DNA of 64,000 bases from an uncultured Christensenella sp. (GTDB lineage: Bacteria > Bacillota > Clostridia > Christensenellales > Borkfalkiaceae): positions 62,001 to 126,000 of the forward strand of contig CAJUFY010000001.1 of assembly GCA_910586245.1 (NCBI GenBank), read 5' to 3'. Both the position numbers and the translations under genes were made by a program. Shown here one piece after another: positions 16,793 through 26,700 of this stretch. Position 1 is the stretch's first letter. Every line of letters begins with the position of its first letter. The notes beneath the pieces were generated by a model, which saw only the letters and a list, made by a program, of their open reading frames with translations, was not told the origin of the DNA and did not search any database.

Positions 16793-16882
16793 TGGCGCAG
16801 AGAAAGGGATTTGAACCCTTGGATACATTCCTGCATCACACGATTTCGAATCGTGCGCGTTCGACCGCTCCGCCATCTCTGC
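16793..16882 (-). tRNA. tRNA-Ser (anticodon CGA)
   Basis: 90 nt including an encoded CCA end. The acceptor stem GCAGAGA pairs with TCTCTGC, followed by discriminator G and CCA. The anticodon arm is CACGA-TTCGAAA-TCGTG, giving anticodon CGA (reads UCG). A long variable arm follows, as expected for serine tRNAs, and the T-loop is GGTTCAAATCC. Confidence 0.93.
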
Positions 16883-16972
16883 AAGCCGTTTTATTTTATC
16901 CGTTTTTTCGGAAAATGTCAACGCTTTCGCGGTCGTTTTTATAAATTCCGTAAAATTTATAAAGAATAATTT

Positions 16973-17881
16973 TTACGCACCCTTGCCGTGCTCTTTCTTC
17001 CCGAACAGATTGATAAACATTTGCAACGAATAGGGCATATTCGCGTTTTTGGGGAGCGCCATTCCCACCGAACGCGCGGGCATGGCGGGCGTCACTTCGA
17101 GTTCGAACAGCGAGCCATCGGCAATCTTATTCTGCGTATATTCGCGCGGAATCACCCCAACACCCATACCCGCCGCCACGAGCCGCTTCATAAATCCCCA
17201 GCTGTCTACCTCGACCGCGGGCGTCAGTTTTACGCCGTGGCTTTCGGCATAGCGGTTAAAGGATTCGCGCGCGACCGTCTGCCCCTCCATGAACAGAAGC
17301 GGAAGCTTTTGCAAATCGCGCAGCGTAAGCAGCTTGCCCTGCAAATGCGAAAACTGCCTGCCCGCAATGAACACGTCGTTCAGATACATGATCGAATCGG
17401 TGATCACGATTCCTTCGTCGGGCGCGATCGGCAGATTCAGAAATCCGATGTCGCAACGGTCGGTTTTGAGCGCCTCGCAGATTTTGGGCGAAACGTCGGA
17501 AATCAGTTCGATCTTCACCTGCGGATAAAGTGCGTGATATTGCACGATCTTTTCCGAAAGCGCGTACTGGAAGATCGTTTCGGAAGCGCCGATCCGCAAG
17601 GTACCCGTCGCCGTCTGTTTGAGTTCGGCAAGTTTGCGTTCCACGTTTTCGAGCGTTTGCAGCGCATTCTCTACCCCCGCAAAAATGAGTTCCCCCCCTT
17701 GCGCGGTGAGTTCCATTCCCTTGTGCTTCCGATGAAAGAGCGTCGTTTGCAGCTGCGTTTCCAGCTGTTTGATCGCCTGCGATACGGCGGGTTGCGAAAT
17801 ATACAGCTCGTCCGCCGCCTTGGTAAGACTGCCGCACTTAGCCACCGTGTAGAATACGCGGTACAGTTCGAGATTGACCAT
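16973..17881 (-). CDS. LysR-family transcriptional regulator
   Basis: A 302-residue regulator. The N-terminal winged helix-turn-helix reads LELYRVFYTVAKCGSLTKAA and YISQPAVSQAIKQLE. A co-inducer domain of the periplasmic-binding type follows from about residue 90 (GTLRIGASETIFQYALSEKI). The start at 17881 is preceded by AAAGGAGA and lies 17 nt after the mnmE stop, so it is co-transcribed with mnmE. The absence of a divergently oriented target gene, unusual for LysR, leaves its regulon unknown. A longer frame over mnmE is only a shadow. Confidence 0.9.
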   Translation of the reverse strand: MVNLELYRVFYTVAKCGSLTKAADELYISQPAVSQAIKQLETQLQTTLFHRKHKGMELTAQGGELIFAGVENALQTLENVERKLAELKQTATGTLRIGASETIFQYALSEKIVQYHALYPQVKIELISDVSPKICEALKTDRCDIGFLNLPIAPDEGIVITDSIMYLNDVFIAGRQFSHLQGKLLTLRDLQKLPLLFMEGQTVARESFNRYAESHGVKLTPAVEVDSWGFMKRLVAAGMGVGVIPREYTQNKIADGSLFELEVTPAMPARSVGMALPKNANMPYSLQMFINLFGKKEHGKGA

Positions 17882-17898
17882 ATCTTTCTCCTTTGCGA

Positions 17899-19185
17899 TT
17901 ATTTCCCGACGCAGAATTTTTCGAATATTTCCGTAATCACGTTTTCCGCCGCCGTTTCTCCGCTGAACGCGCCGAGTGCAAACCACGCGCGCTTCACGTC
18001 CTCCGCGTACAGTTCGGCAGGCAGACCGCCCTCCACGGCGGAAAGCGCCGCGGCCGCCGCTTCGCAAGCCTCCTGCGCCGCGCGGTAATGCCGTTCTTCC
18101 AAGAGATAGACGTCGTTTTCCCTGCCCAGTCCCCGTTCGTACAGCAACGCTTTGAGCGCTTCGATCCCCTCCCCCGTCTTGGAGGAAAGAACGACGTCGC
18201 AATCCGTTCTGCGGGTTAAATCGCTCTTTGCGCCCACGGCAATTACGGGCGTTTCCGCGGGGAAAACGGGCGGCGCGCCCTCCTCTTTGAGCCAAACGAT
18301 CACGTCTGCGGAAGCGATCGTCTGCTCGGCGCGGCGAATCCCTTCCCGCTCGATCAGATCGCCGCTTTCGCGCAGTCCCGCCGTATCCACCAAACGGAAG
18401 AGCGCGCCTTCGATTTCGAGCGTGCCCTCCACGATGTCGCGCGTCGTACCGGCAACTTCCGAAACAATCGCGCGGCCGTACCCCAAAAGCGCGTTCAAAA
18501 GAGAACTTTTCCCCGCGTTGGGTTTTCCGCAGATCGCAACGTTGACGCCCGATTTGATCTTTTTTCCCGTACGGTACTGCGAAAGCAGCGTTTGCAGTCG
18601 ATCCAGTACGCCGCGCAGTTTTTCCGCGATTTCGGCGCGGGAGTCGGCGTTGAGATCCTCTTCGGGATAATCCACGTCGGCATCGATGCTCGCAAGGCAG
18701 GTCGTAAGAAGTTTTTGCAGATCCGTACCGATGCGGGTAAGCCGCTCCGTATAGAGCGAATACCCCGCGCGCACCTGCGCCTGCGATTCGGCGTTGATCA
18801 TGTCCGCCATTCCTTCCGCCGCCGAAAGCGAAATTTTTCCGTTTAAAAAGGCGCGTTTGGTGAACTCTCCACGTTCCGCCGTGCGAGCGCCCAGCTCCAG
18901 CGTGCGCCGCAGAACCCCGCGCGCAATCTCCGTTCCGCCGTGACAGTGAAATTCGACGACGTTCTCCCCGGTAAACGACTTCGGCGCGCGAAAATACACG
19001 CACATTCCGAAATCCTTGAACGCGCCGCAGTCGATTTCGCCGGGATACAGTACGTTCGGCACGAACGCTTCTTTGCGCGAAAACATTTTTTTCGCGATAT
19101 CGGGCGCGCCTGCGCCGCTCATGCGCACGATCGCAACGCCGCCGCGTCCCAAGGGAGTTGCGATTGCAGATATGACTTCTTCCAT
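17899..19185 (-). CDS. mnmE: tRNA modification GTPase MnmE (TrmE)
   Basis: A 428-residue protein, slightly shorter than the usual 450-460. The N-terminal tetrahydrofolate-binding domain opens with SAIATPLGRGGVAIVRMSG. A G domain is inserted in the helical domain: GKPNAGKSS (about 218-226), the switch region GTTRDI and DTAGLR (about 264). The C-terminal FCVGK supplies the conserved Cys. With MnmG it makes the 5-carboxymethylaminomethyl modification of wobble uridine in tRNA. mnmG is not in the window. It heads a two-gene unit with the LysR gene. Confidence 0.96.
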   Translation of the reverse strand: MEEVISAIATPLGRGGVAIVRMSGAGAPDIAKKMFSRKEAFVPNVLYPGEIDCGAFKDFGMCVYFRAPKSFTGENVVEFHCHGGTEIARGVLRRTLELGARTAERGEFTKRAFLNGKISLSAAEGMADMINAESQAQVRAGYSLYTERLTRIGTDLQKLLTTCLASIDADVDYPEEDLNADSRAEIAEKLRGVLDRLQTLLSQYRTGKKIKSGVNVAICGKPNAGKSSLLNALLGYGRAIVSEVAGTTRDIVEGTLEIEGALFRLVDTAGLRESGDLIEREGIRRAEQTIASADVIVWLKEEGAPPVFPAETPVIAVGAKSDLTRRTDCDVVLSSKTGEGIEALKALLYERGLGRENDVYLLEERHYRAAQEACEAAAAALSAVEGGLPAELYAEDVKRAWFALGAFSGETAAENVITEIFEKFCVGK

Positions 19186-19255
19186 AGCTCTTCCATAAGT
19201 ACAGATTGTTAAAATCTGAATTTCTTCGTTTTTTCTATAACTTATCTTTATACCG

Positions 19256-19284
19256 ATTATAACACCGATTTTCCGTTTTGTAAA
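19256..19284 (-). promoter_or_regulatory. Promoter of mnmE
   Basis: TTTACA (19284-19279), a 17-nt spacer and TATAAT (19261-19256), again extended as TGTTATAAT, on the minus strand. The leader is about 64 nt, so this one is not leaderless. Confidence 0.7.
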
Positions 19285-19307
19285 CGGTTTTTGAAAAAAT
19301 GCCCGTG

Positions 19308-19331
19308 AAAAAAGACGGGCGTTCGCCCGTC
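19308..19331 (-). terminator. Rho-independent terminator after the membrane protein gene
   Basis: GACGGGCG pairs with CGCCCGTC across a very short loop, followed by six T on the minus strand, right after the stop at 19339. Confidence 0.78.
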
Positions 19332-19338
19332 TTTTCGG

Positions 19339-20211
19339 TTACTTGAAATCTTCGAACGGACTGCCGCCCGCATCGGAATTGCCGCCGTTCGAACCGCCGT
19401 CGGGCGGAGTCGGGCTTCCGAAATCGGAAAAAGGTTCGTTTCCGCCGCTCGGAGCGTTCGGCGTTCCGTACCCGCCTGCGCCGTAACCGCCCTGTTGCTG
19501 CCGCATCTGTTCGTAGCGGCGGTGCAGATACGCGTTGTAGTCTACGGGCGTATTCTTGCGAACCGCCAGCAACACGAAGCCGCGCAAAGGCAGGAACGCG
19601 CACAAGAAGGTCATCAAAAAAGGACTGCGCGCGTAATACTTGCGGAAGAACGCGGAAAACAGGAAGCAGAAGAACAACAGCATCACGAACCACCACGCCT
19701 GCGCGATAACGGAAATCACGTTGTAAAAAGTTACGATCCAGGCGTGCTGCGGGTACATCTGCCCGACGAGGCTTAAATCCAACTCCCAGTAACTCGGCCC
19801 CTTTTCGGGTTCAACCAGCACGAAAAATTCTCCGCTCATGAGTTGGTACCAGGCGACGAGCATCGCAATCTGAAAGACGACGTACATGATTTCGCAGATC
19901 ATGGCGTAAAGTCCCATGCGTTTCATCTTTTTGCCGAAGAAATTGGTTTCGCCCGCAAGCTTGCCCGTGAGATAGGTGTTCCCGAACGGCAGGAAGCCGA
20001 TCCACCAAAACTTGATTCCCTGTCTTTTCGCCATCGTCATGAGCCCGAATCCGCCGCAGAGCAACCCCGCAAGGTAAAGCCCCGCCGCGCAGATCAGGCA
20101 GATCATTTGTATCCAGCGCATCTGCGCCGCCGCCTGCGCGCCCGATTCCACGTTGGGCGTCAAATACATGAGTACGATTTGCGGCACGCTCGTCCAGTCG
20201 AAAAATTCCAT
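19339..20211 (-). CDS. Multi-pass membrane protein with a Gly/Pro-rich tail
   Basis: A 290-residue protein with about five hydrophobic segments (roughly residues 30-60, 70-90, 105-130, 165-195 and 200-220). The cytoplasmic tail from about 235 is rich in Gln, Gly, Pro, Ser and Asn and contains QQQGGYGAGGYG. I do not recognise a family. Its start has GGGGAGGAATAA before the ATG, and its stop is followed by a terminator. It directly follows truA (stop at 20212) and so is probably the last gene of the ECF-truA transcript. Function unknown. Confidence 0.7.
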   Translation of the reverse strand: MEFFDWTSVPQIVLMYLTPNVESGAQAAAQMRWIQMICLICAAGLYLAGLLCGGFGLMTMAKRQGIKFWWIGFLPFGNTYLTGKLAGETNFFGKKMKRMGLYAMICEIMYVVFQIAMLVAWYQLMSGEFFVLVEPEKGPSYWELDLSLVGQMYPQHAWIVTFYNVISVIAQAWWFVMLLFFCFLFSAFFRKYYARSPFLMTFLCAFLPLRGFVLLAVRKNTPVDYNAYLHRRYEQMRQQQGGYGAGGYGTPNAPSGGNEPFSDFGSPTPPDGGSNGGNSDAGGSPFEDFK

Positions 20212-20979
20212 TTATTCCTCCCCGGCGGGAAACAGTTCCGCGCCGTAATCCACGTTCATAAGACAGAGCCCTTTTGCAGGCATCGTTTTTGCAAGACGTT
20301 CCCGCGCGCCCGTTTCGAGCGCGGCGGTGATTCCCTCCCGCTTGCCGCAGCCGATTGCAATCAACTCTCCCGCAATGATCCTTACCATATTATACAGGAA
20401 ACCGCTTCCGCATACCGAAATTTTCCACATCGCGCCGTGCGGAATCGTCTGTTCGTCGATTTTCACGGAATAGACGGTGCGCACGCTCGTCTTTGCGGAA
20501 GAACCGCTCGCGCAGAACGCTTTGAAATCGTGCTCCCCTTCGAGCAGTTCCGCCGCCGCCCGCATCGCTTTCAAATCCGGTTTTTGCGGAAGTCTTACCG
20601 CAAAACGATCGAACAGCGGTAAATCTGCGGGGGCGTAGTAAGCGGAATAGCAATACGTTTTGCGCTTTGCGCTGCGGGTGCAATCAAACGTTTCGGGCGC
20701 CGCCGCGCTTTGTACGACCCGCAGATCGGGCGGCAAAATCCGATTGAAGCACGCGGCGATCTTTGCCGCGGGAACGGGCGTCTGCGCATCGAAACAGCAA
20801 ACCTGTGCGAGCGCGTGCACGCCCGCGTCCGTTCTGCCGCTGCCCGTAATTTTTACGGACGCGCCGAAGATTTGCTCCGCCGCGCCTTCCAGTTCGCCCT
20901 GTACGGTACGATCGCGCGGCTGTTTTTGGAAACCGGCAAAATCCGTTCCGTCGTAGCTCACCAACAGCACGTATCTCAT
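20212..20979 (-). CDS. truA: tRNA pseudouridine synthase A
   Basis: A 255-residue enzyme that makes pseudouridine at tRNA positions 38-40. The catalytic Asp51 lies in GSGRTDAGVHA, and the C-terminal half has KRKTYCYSAYY and FLYNMVRIIAGELI, as in the family. The start overlaps the ecfT stop by 4 nt (ATGA), which settles it against a longer upstream frame. The ecfA1-ecfA2-ecfT-truA order is widespread in Firmicutes. Confidence 0.96.
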   Translation of the reverse strand: MRYVLLVSYDGTDFAGFQKQPRDRTVQGELEGAAEQIFGASVKITGSGRTDAGVHALAQVCCFDAQTPVPAAKIAACFNRILPPDLRVVQSAAAPETFDCTRSAKRKTYCYSAYYAPADLPLFDRFAVRLPQKPDLKAMRAAAELLEGEHDFKAFCASGSSAKTSVRTVYSVKIDEQTIPHGAMWKISVCGSGFLYNMVRIIAGELIAIGCGKREGITAALETGARERLAKTMPAKGLCLMNVDYGAELFPAGEE

Positions 20980-21788
20980 AGCGGCGCCCAACCGTAAACG
21001 CGCATCAGCGCGACGACCGTCACCAGCCCCGCGGCGAGCAGAAATCCGATCAGATCCCGCCAGCCGAACCGCAGTTTTTTGTATTTCGTACGGTGTTTCC
21101 CGCCCGTGTAACAGCGCGCGTCCATCGCATCGCCCAGCTCGTCCGCACGGCGGAACGCCGAAAGAAGCAACGGAATGAGAATCGGAATAATCGCCCTCAC
21201 CTTTTTTACGAGCCCGCCCGTTTCGAAATCGGCGCCGCGCGCCTTCTGCGCGTTCTTGATCCGCTCCGTTTCGTCCATCAGAATCGGAATGAACCGCAGC
21301 GCGATGCTCATAATCAGCGCGAGTTCGTGCACCGGGAAACGAATCCATTTCAAGGGCGTAAGCAAGCTTTCGATCCCGTCCGTCAAAGCGACGGGCGTCG
21401 TCGTGTAGGTGAGCAACGAAGAACACATCACGAGCAGAACGAGCCGCAGCACCAGACGCGCCGAAAACAGAACGCCCTCCTGCGTAATCTTAAAAATCCA
21501 CCACTCCGCCCAGACGGTCGGCCCGCTGTAAAAAAACAGATTGATCGCCGCCGTAAAAACGACCAGAAACAAAATCCCCCGGATAGAACGAAGAATTTTC
21601 AGAACGGGCACGCCGGAAAAGATGACGGCAAGCAGCAACACGCCCGCGCAAGCCGCCAGTCCGCAAAAACTGTCGGCAACGAAAATCGCCGCAATGTAGG
21701 CGATGAGAAAGAGCAATTTCAGCCGCGGATCCATGCGGTGCAAAAAGGAGGACGCGGGATAATATTGCCCGAAGGTTACGTCTTTCAC
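20976..21788 (-). CDS. ecfT: ECF transporter transmembrane protein EcfT
   Basis: A 270-residue membrane protein with several helices and the long cytoplasmic coupling region that touches both ATPases. The two coupling motifs normally read Ala-Arg-Gly or similar. Here the first is KARGAD, while the second is DARCYTG, with Cys in place of Gly. It forms the energising module with EcfA1 and EcfA2 and serves vitamin-specific S-components encoded elsewhere. It overlaps ecfA2 by 4 nt. Confidence 0.94.
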   Translation of the reverse strand: MKDVTFGQYYPASSFLHRMDPRLKLLFLIAYIAAIFVADSFCGLAACAGVLLLAVIFSGVPVLKILRSIRGILFLVVFTAAINLFFYSGPTVWAEWWIFKITQEGVLFSARLVLRLVLLVMCSSLLTYTTTPVALTDGIESLLTPLKWIRFPVHELALIMSIALRFIPILMDETERIKNAQKARGADFETGGLVKKVRAIIPILIPLLLSAFRRADELGDAMDARCYTGGKHRTKYKKLRFGWRDLIGFLLAAGLVTVVALMRVYGWAPL

Positions 21789-22702
21789 CGTTTCGCCCCC
21801 TTTTCAAGGACTTTGTTCACGAAGCCGTCGAGCGTGAAATCGCATTCCACCGCAATCCCGTGTCCCGCGAGCGCGCGGCACAGTTTTGCCGTGAGCGGAA
21901 TATCCAGACCGAGCGCCAAAAGCTCGTCGGTACGTTTGAACAGCTCGGCAGGCGGCAAAACGAATTTTACGCTCCCTTCCGCAAATACCGCCGCACGCGT
22001 GCAGTTTTCGGAAATTTCGTCCATATCGTGCGAAACGATGATCACCGTTTTGCACCATTCCCGATGCAGTTTGTGCAAAAGTTCCATCACTTCCCGCTTG
22101 CCCAGCGGATCGAGCCCCGCGGCGGGCTCGTCCAACACCAGCACTTCGGGACGGGTAACGATGACCCCCGCGATCGCAACGCGGCGCTTCTGCCCGCCCG
22201 AAAGTTCGAACGGGGATTTATCTTTGATCTGCTCGAAGTTGAGTCCCACGATTTCGAGCGCGGCTTTCACCGCTTCCTTTTTCTCTTCGTCGGTCGGCTT
22301 TTTTTCGGAAAAGTTTTTCAGTCCGAACGCCACGTCGTCGAACACCGTTTCGGCGAACAGCTGATATTCGGGATACTGAAACACCATGCCCACGTTTTTG
22401 CGGAGCGCGCGGAAATCCGTCTTCTTCTGCGTGAGATCGAATTCCCCGACCGTAAGCACCGTTTCGGGAGGCGGAACCTGTCCCTTTTTCAGCTTCTTCT
22501 TTTTGTACTTTTTCAGCGAAGAAGGCACCCGCAGCAGTCCGTTCAGGTGCTGCACGAAAGTGCTTTTCCCGCTCCCCGTGTGCCCGATGATGCCGAAAAA
22601 TTCCCCCTCTTCCACAGTGAGGGAGACGTCTTTCAACGCGGCGGAAGCAAAGGGCGAGCCCGCATTGTAAGTATAGCTCAAATGCTCTGCGACGATACGC
22701 AC
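21785..22702 (-). CDS. ecfA2: ECF transporter ATPase EcfA2
   Basis: A 305-residue ABC ATPase. Walker A is GHTGSGKST (40-48), the Q-loop lies around VFQYPEYQLF, the signature is LSGGQ (167-171) and Walker B runs into DEPAAGLDP (191-199). It is a little long because of a lysine-rich insert at about 61-80 (SSLKKYKKKKLKKGQ) just after the Walker A helix, where most EcfA2 proteins have a short loop. It overlaps ecfA1 by 25 nt and ecfT by 4 nt. Confidence 0.94.
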   Translation of the reverse strand: MRIVAEHLSYTYNAGSPFASAALKDVSLTVEEGEFFGIIGHTGSGKSTFVQHLNGLLRVPSSLKKYKKKKLKKGQVPPPETVLTVGEFDLTQKKTDFRALRKNVGMVFQYPEYQLFAETVFDDVAFGLKNFSEKKPTDEEKKEAVKAALEIVGLNFEQIKDKSPFELSGGQKRRVAIAGVIVTRPEVLVLDEPAAGLDPLGKREVMELLHKLHREWCKTVIIVSHDMDEISENCTRAAVFAEGSVKFVLPPAELFKRTDELLALGLDIPLTAKLCRALAGHGIAVECDFTLDGFVNKVLEKGAKR

Positions 22703-23511
22703 TCCGCGATCTCCTTTGCCAATTTTTCTTCGTCGAGCGTGTCGGCAACCGTCATACCGCCAGCCTGCAATTTTTTACAGATCACGCCGATGCGCGGCAG
22801 ATCGAGATGATACGTCAACAGTTCTTCGTGGCGCTCGAAAATTTCTTCGGGCGTTCCCTCCATTACGATTTCGCCGCGGTTCATCACGATCGCGCGGTCG
22901 GCAAGAAGCGCCTCTTCGGGGAAGTGCGTAATGAGCAGAACGGTAATTTTTTCTTCGCGGTTGAGCCGCAACACGCAGTCGACGATTTCCTTTCTTCCGC
23001 GCGGATCGAGCATGGCGGTCGATTCGTCTAAAATCATGATCTTCGGTTTGAGCGCCAGCACGCCCGCGATCGCGACGCGCTGTTTCTGCCCGCCCGAAAG
23101 ACGGGAAACGGTCGCCGTGCGGTATCGTTCCATGCCCACCGCTCCGAGCGCGAACGCGATGCGTTCGCCGATCTCCGCGCGGGGCAACCCCACGTTTTCC
23201 GCGCCGAACGCGACGTCGTCCTCCACGATCGAGGCGACCGTCTGGTTGTCGGGATTCTGGAATACCACGCCCACGTTGCGGCGTACTTCGTACAGATTCT
23301 TGCCCGTGAGCGGCGTGCCGAACACGCTGATTTCGCCGCCGTCCGCGTCCAGAAGCCCGTTGCAAAGGCGGGCGAGCGTGCTCTTGCCGCTGCCGTTGTG
23401 CCCCAGCACGGCGACGAACTCGCCCTCTTCTACCGTAAAATTGAGTTTTTCGATTTGAAACGATCCCTCGCCGTATGCAAAGGAAACGTCTTTGAATTCG
23501 ATTGCGCGCAT
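22678..23511 (-). CDS. ecfA1: ECF transporter ATPase EcfA1
   Basis: A 277-residue ABC ATPase. Walker A is GHNGSGKST (37-45), the Q-loop lies in VFQNPDNQ (83-90), the signature is LSGGQ (138-142) and Walker B ends in DESTAMLDP (162-170), the form typical of EcfA1. It pairs with EcfA2 as the heterodimeric motor. It is the first gene of the ECF-truA transcript, with its own promoter at 23538-23566, divergent from nifJ. Confidence 0.95.
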   Translation of the reverse strand: MRAIEFKDVSFAYGEGSFQIEKLNFTVEEGEFVAVLGHNGSGKSTLARLCNGLLDADGGEISVFGTPLTGKNLYEVRRNVGVVFQNPDNQTVASIVEDDVAFGAENVGLPRAEIGERIAFALGAVGMERYRTATVSRLSGGQKQRVAIAGVLALKPKIMILDESTAMLDPRGRKEIVDCVLRLNREEKITVLLITHFPEEALLADRAIVMNRGEIVMEGTPEEIFERHEELLTYHLDLPRIGVICKKLQAGGMTVADTLDEEKLAKEIAECVSSQSI

Positions 23512-23537
23512 AGTCCGCCGTCAAAACGTTTTTCCAT

Positions 23538-23566
23538 ATTATAGCAAAACGGCAAGGTTTTTACAA
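23538..23566 (-). promoter_or_regulatory. Promoter of the ECF-truA operon
   Basis: TTGTAA (23566-23561), a 17-nt spacer and TATAAT (23543-23538) on the minus strand, 27 nt upstream of the ecfA1 ATG. It is divergent from the nifJ promoter about 80 nt away. Confidence 0.72.
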
Positions 23567-23645
23567 TGAAAACGCAATGAAAATTGCAAAAAAGTTTCGT
23601 TTGCGAAAAAACTCCGTTTTGCGGGACTTTTTTCCGCTCCCCCTA

Positions 23646-23674
23646 TTGACTTTACGGAAAAAAAAATATATAAT
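23646..23674 (+). promoter_or_regulatory. Promoter of nifJ
   Basis: TTGACT (23646-23651), a 17-nt A-rich spacer and TATAAT (23669-23674). Transcription should start near 23681, giving a leader of about 73 nt with GGAGG before the ATG at 23754. Confidence 0.8.
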
Positions 23675-23753
23675 GATTTGGAGCGCGGACAAGCGTTGTT
23701 TTTCCGCGCGCAAAAAACGGCAAATATATTATTTATTTTATGGAGGTTGTTTG

Positions 23754-26700
23754 ATGACTAAAATGACGATTGACGGCAATACCGCCGCCTCGCACGTCGC
23801 TTACGCATTCTCGGAAGTGGCAGCCATCTACCCGATCACCCCTTCGTCCCCTATGGCGGAATCCGCCGACGAATGGGCGACCCAGGGCAGAGTGAATATG
23901 TGGGGACAGAAACTCCGCATTGCGGAAATGCAATCGGAAGGCGGCGCGGCAGGCGCCGTGCACGGTTCGCTTTCGGCGGGCGCGCTGACCACCACTTACA
24001 CCGCTTCGCAGGGATTGCTTCTCATGATCCCCAACATGTACAAAATTTCGGGCGAACTGCTCCCGATGGTCATGCACGTTTCGGCGCGCGCGCTCGCGGC
24101 GCACTCGCTGAACATCTTCGGCGACCACGCCGACGTCATGGCTTGCCGCCAGACGGGCTTCGCCATGATCTCGGGCTGCTCGGTACAGGAAGTTATGGAT
24201 CTCGCGCTCGTGGCGCATATGTCTACGCTGCGTTCCCGCGTGCCCTTTATCAACTTCTTCGACGGCTTCCGTACTTCGCACGAAGTGAGCAAGATCGACG
24301 TCATCGACTACGCCGAAATGAAAACCCTCTTCGATAAGAAGGGACTTGCAAAGGACGTGGCGGAATTCAAAGCCCGCGCACTCAACCCCGAACATCCCGT
24401 TCAGCGCGGCACGGCGCAGAACGGCGACACCTACTTCCAGAACCGCGAAACCGCAAACAGCTACTATAACGCGACGCCCGCGATTGTTCAGGAAATGATG
24501 GACGAAGTTTCGGCGCTTACGGGCAGAAACTACCACCTGTTCGACTACGTAGGACATCCCAAAGCGGAACACGTCGTCGTGATCATGGGCTCCGGCGCGG
24601 AAACGGTGGAAGAGAGTATCAACAAGCTCAACAAACAGGGCAAGAAGTACGGCTTGATCAAAGTCCGCCTGTACCGCCCCTTCGTAACGGACGCGTTCGT
24701 TGCGGCAATTCCCAAAACCTGCAAAAAGATCGCGGTGCTCGACAGAACGAAGGAACCCGGTTCGCTGGGCGAACCCCTCTACCTCGACGTCTGCACGGCG
24801 CTGCTTGAAAAGGGCTTGAAGAACGTCGACGTGGTCGGCGGAAGATACGGGCTCGGATCCAAAGAGTTCAACCCATCGATGGTGCTTTCCGTCTACAAAA
24901 ACCTCGAAGCGAAAGCGCCGAAAAACCACTTCACCGTGGGTATTTACGAAGACGTTACCAACACGTCGCTCGACTTCTCCGAAAAATTCGACGCCGCGCC
25001 CGAAGGCTCGACTTCGTGCAAATTCTACGGGCTCGGCTCGGACGGTACGGTCGGCGCGAACAAGAACTCGATCAAGATCATCGGCGACCACACCGAAATG
25101 TACGCGCAGGCTTACTTCTTCTACGACAGTAAGAAATCGGGCGGCATCACCGTTTCGCACCTGCGCTTCGGCAAGACCCCGATCCAGAGCGAATACTTGA
25201 TCGATTCCGCAGACTTCGTCGCTTGCCACAACCCCTCGTACATCATCCGTTACGACATGACGAGCGATCTGAAAGAGGGCGGCGCCTTCCTTCTGAACGC
25301 GCCCTGGACGAGCGTGGAAGAATTGGAAAAGAACCTGCCCGCAAAAGTGAAAAACGCGCTTGCGGCAAAGAAAGCCAACCTGTACGTGATCGACGCGATC
25401 GACATCGCGGCGAAACTGGGACTGCGCGGCAGAACGAACACCATTCTGCAATCGGCGTTCTTCCTGATCAACGAACAGATCATGCCCTATGCGGACGCAG
25501 TCGACCTCATGAAGAAGATGGCTTACAAGTCCTTCGCAAGAAAGGGCGACGCGATCGTTCAGATGAACTACAACGCGATCGATTCCGCGAAAGAAAACCT
25601 CGTGAAAATCGATATCCCCGCATCGTGGGCAACCACGACGGAAGGCGCGGACATGATTTCGCTTGCGGATAACGATTACTTCCGCAAAGTCGTCGCGCCG
25701 ATTCTCGCGCTCGAAGGCGACAAACTGCCCTCCTCCGCATTCGAAGCGGACGGCACCGTTCCCACGGGCACGACCAAATACGAAAAACGCGGCGTTGCCG
25801 TGCTCGTTCCCAAGTGGATCAAAGAAAACTGCATTCAGTGCAACCAGTGCGCGTTCGTATGCCCGCACGCGTGCATCCGTCCCGCGCTCGTCGCCGTCGG
25901 CGCCGAAAAACCCGAAGCATTCGAAACCAAACCCGCCACGGGCGTTGCAGGCTACGAATACCGCATGCAGGTTTCCCCGCTCGACTGTATGGGCTGCGGC
26001 GTGTGCGCCGATATCTGCCCCGGCATGAAGGGCAACAACGCGCTCGTAATGACGCCGTTCGCCGAAGTCGAACCCGTGGAAGCGAAGAACTGGGAATACG
26101 CGGTTGATCTTCCCGAAGTCGATCTTTCGGAAGTGAAGATGGCGGACGTCAAGAAATCGCAGTTCACCCCCTCGCTGTTCGAATTTTCGGGCGCGTGCGC
26201 AGGCTGCGGCGAAACGCCTTACGTAAAAGTGATCACCCAGCTGTTCGGCGACAGAATGATCGTTGCCAACGCGACGGGTTGCTCCTCCATCTACGGCGGC
26301 TCCTCCCCCACCTGCCCTTATACGACGAACAAACAGGGCCACGGTCCTGCTTGGGCAAACTCCCTGTTCGAAGACAACGCGGAATTCGGCTACGGCATGA
26401 ACCTTGCTTACAAGGCAAGAAGAACCGCGCTTGCGGAAAAGATTGAAAAACTCGCCGAACTCTGGAACGGCTGGGCGGAAGGCAAAGCGGCTTGCGAAAA
26501 CTGGATTGCCAATATGGACGACGCGGAAGGCAGCAAAAAAGCCGCCGCAACGCTGTTGAAATGCATCGAAGATTGCAAAGACTGCGGCTGCGAATGCGAC
26601 GCGCTCGAAAAAGAAATTTACGCCGACAAAGACTGCCTCGTCAAGAAATCCTTCTGGATCATCGGCGGCGACGGCTGGGCGTACGACATCGGCTACGGCG

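Noticed and set aside
16973..19003. A 676-codon frame joining LysR with sequence over mnmE
   Set aside because: Only the part from 17881 down is a real protein with a ribosome-binding site; upstream it is the wrong frame of mnmE.
20212..21426. A 404-codon version of TruA
   Set aside because: The extra N-terminus is antisense-like sequence over ecfT; the ATGA overlap at 20979 and the family length fix the start.
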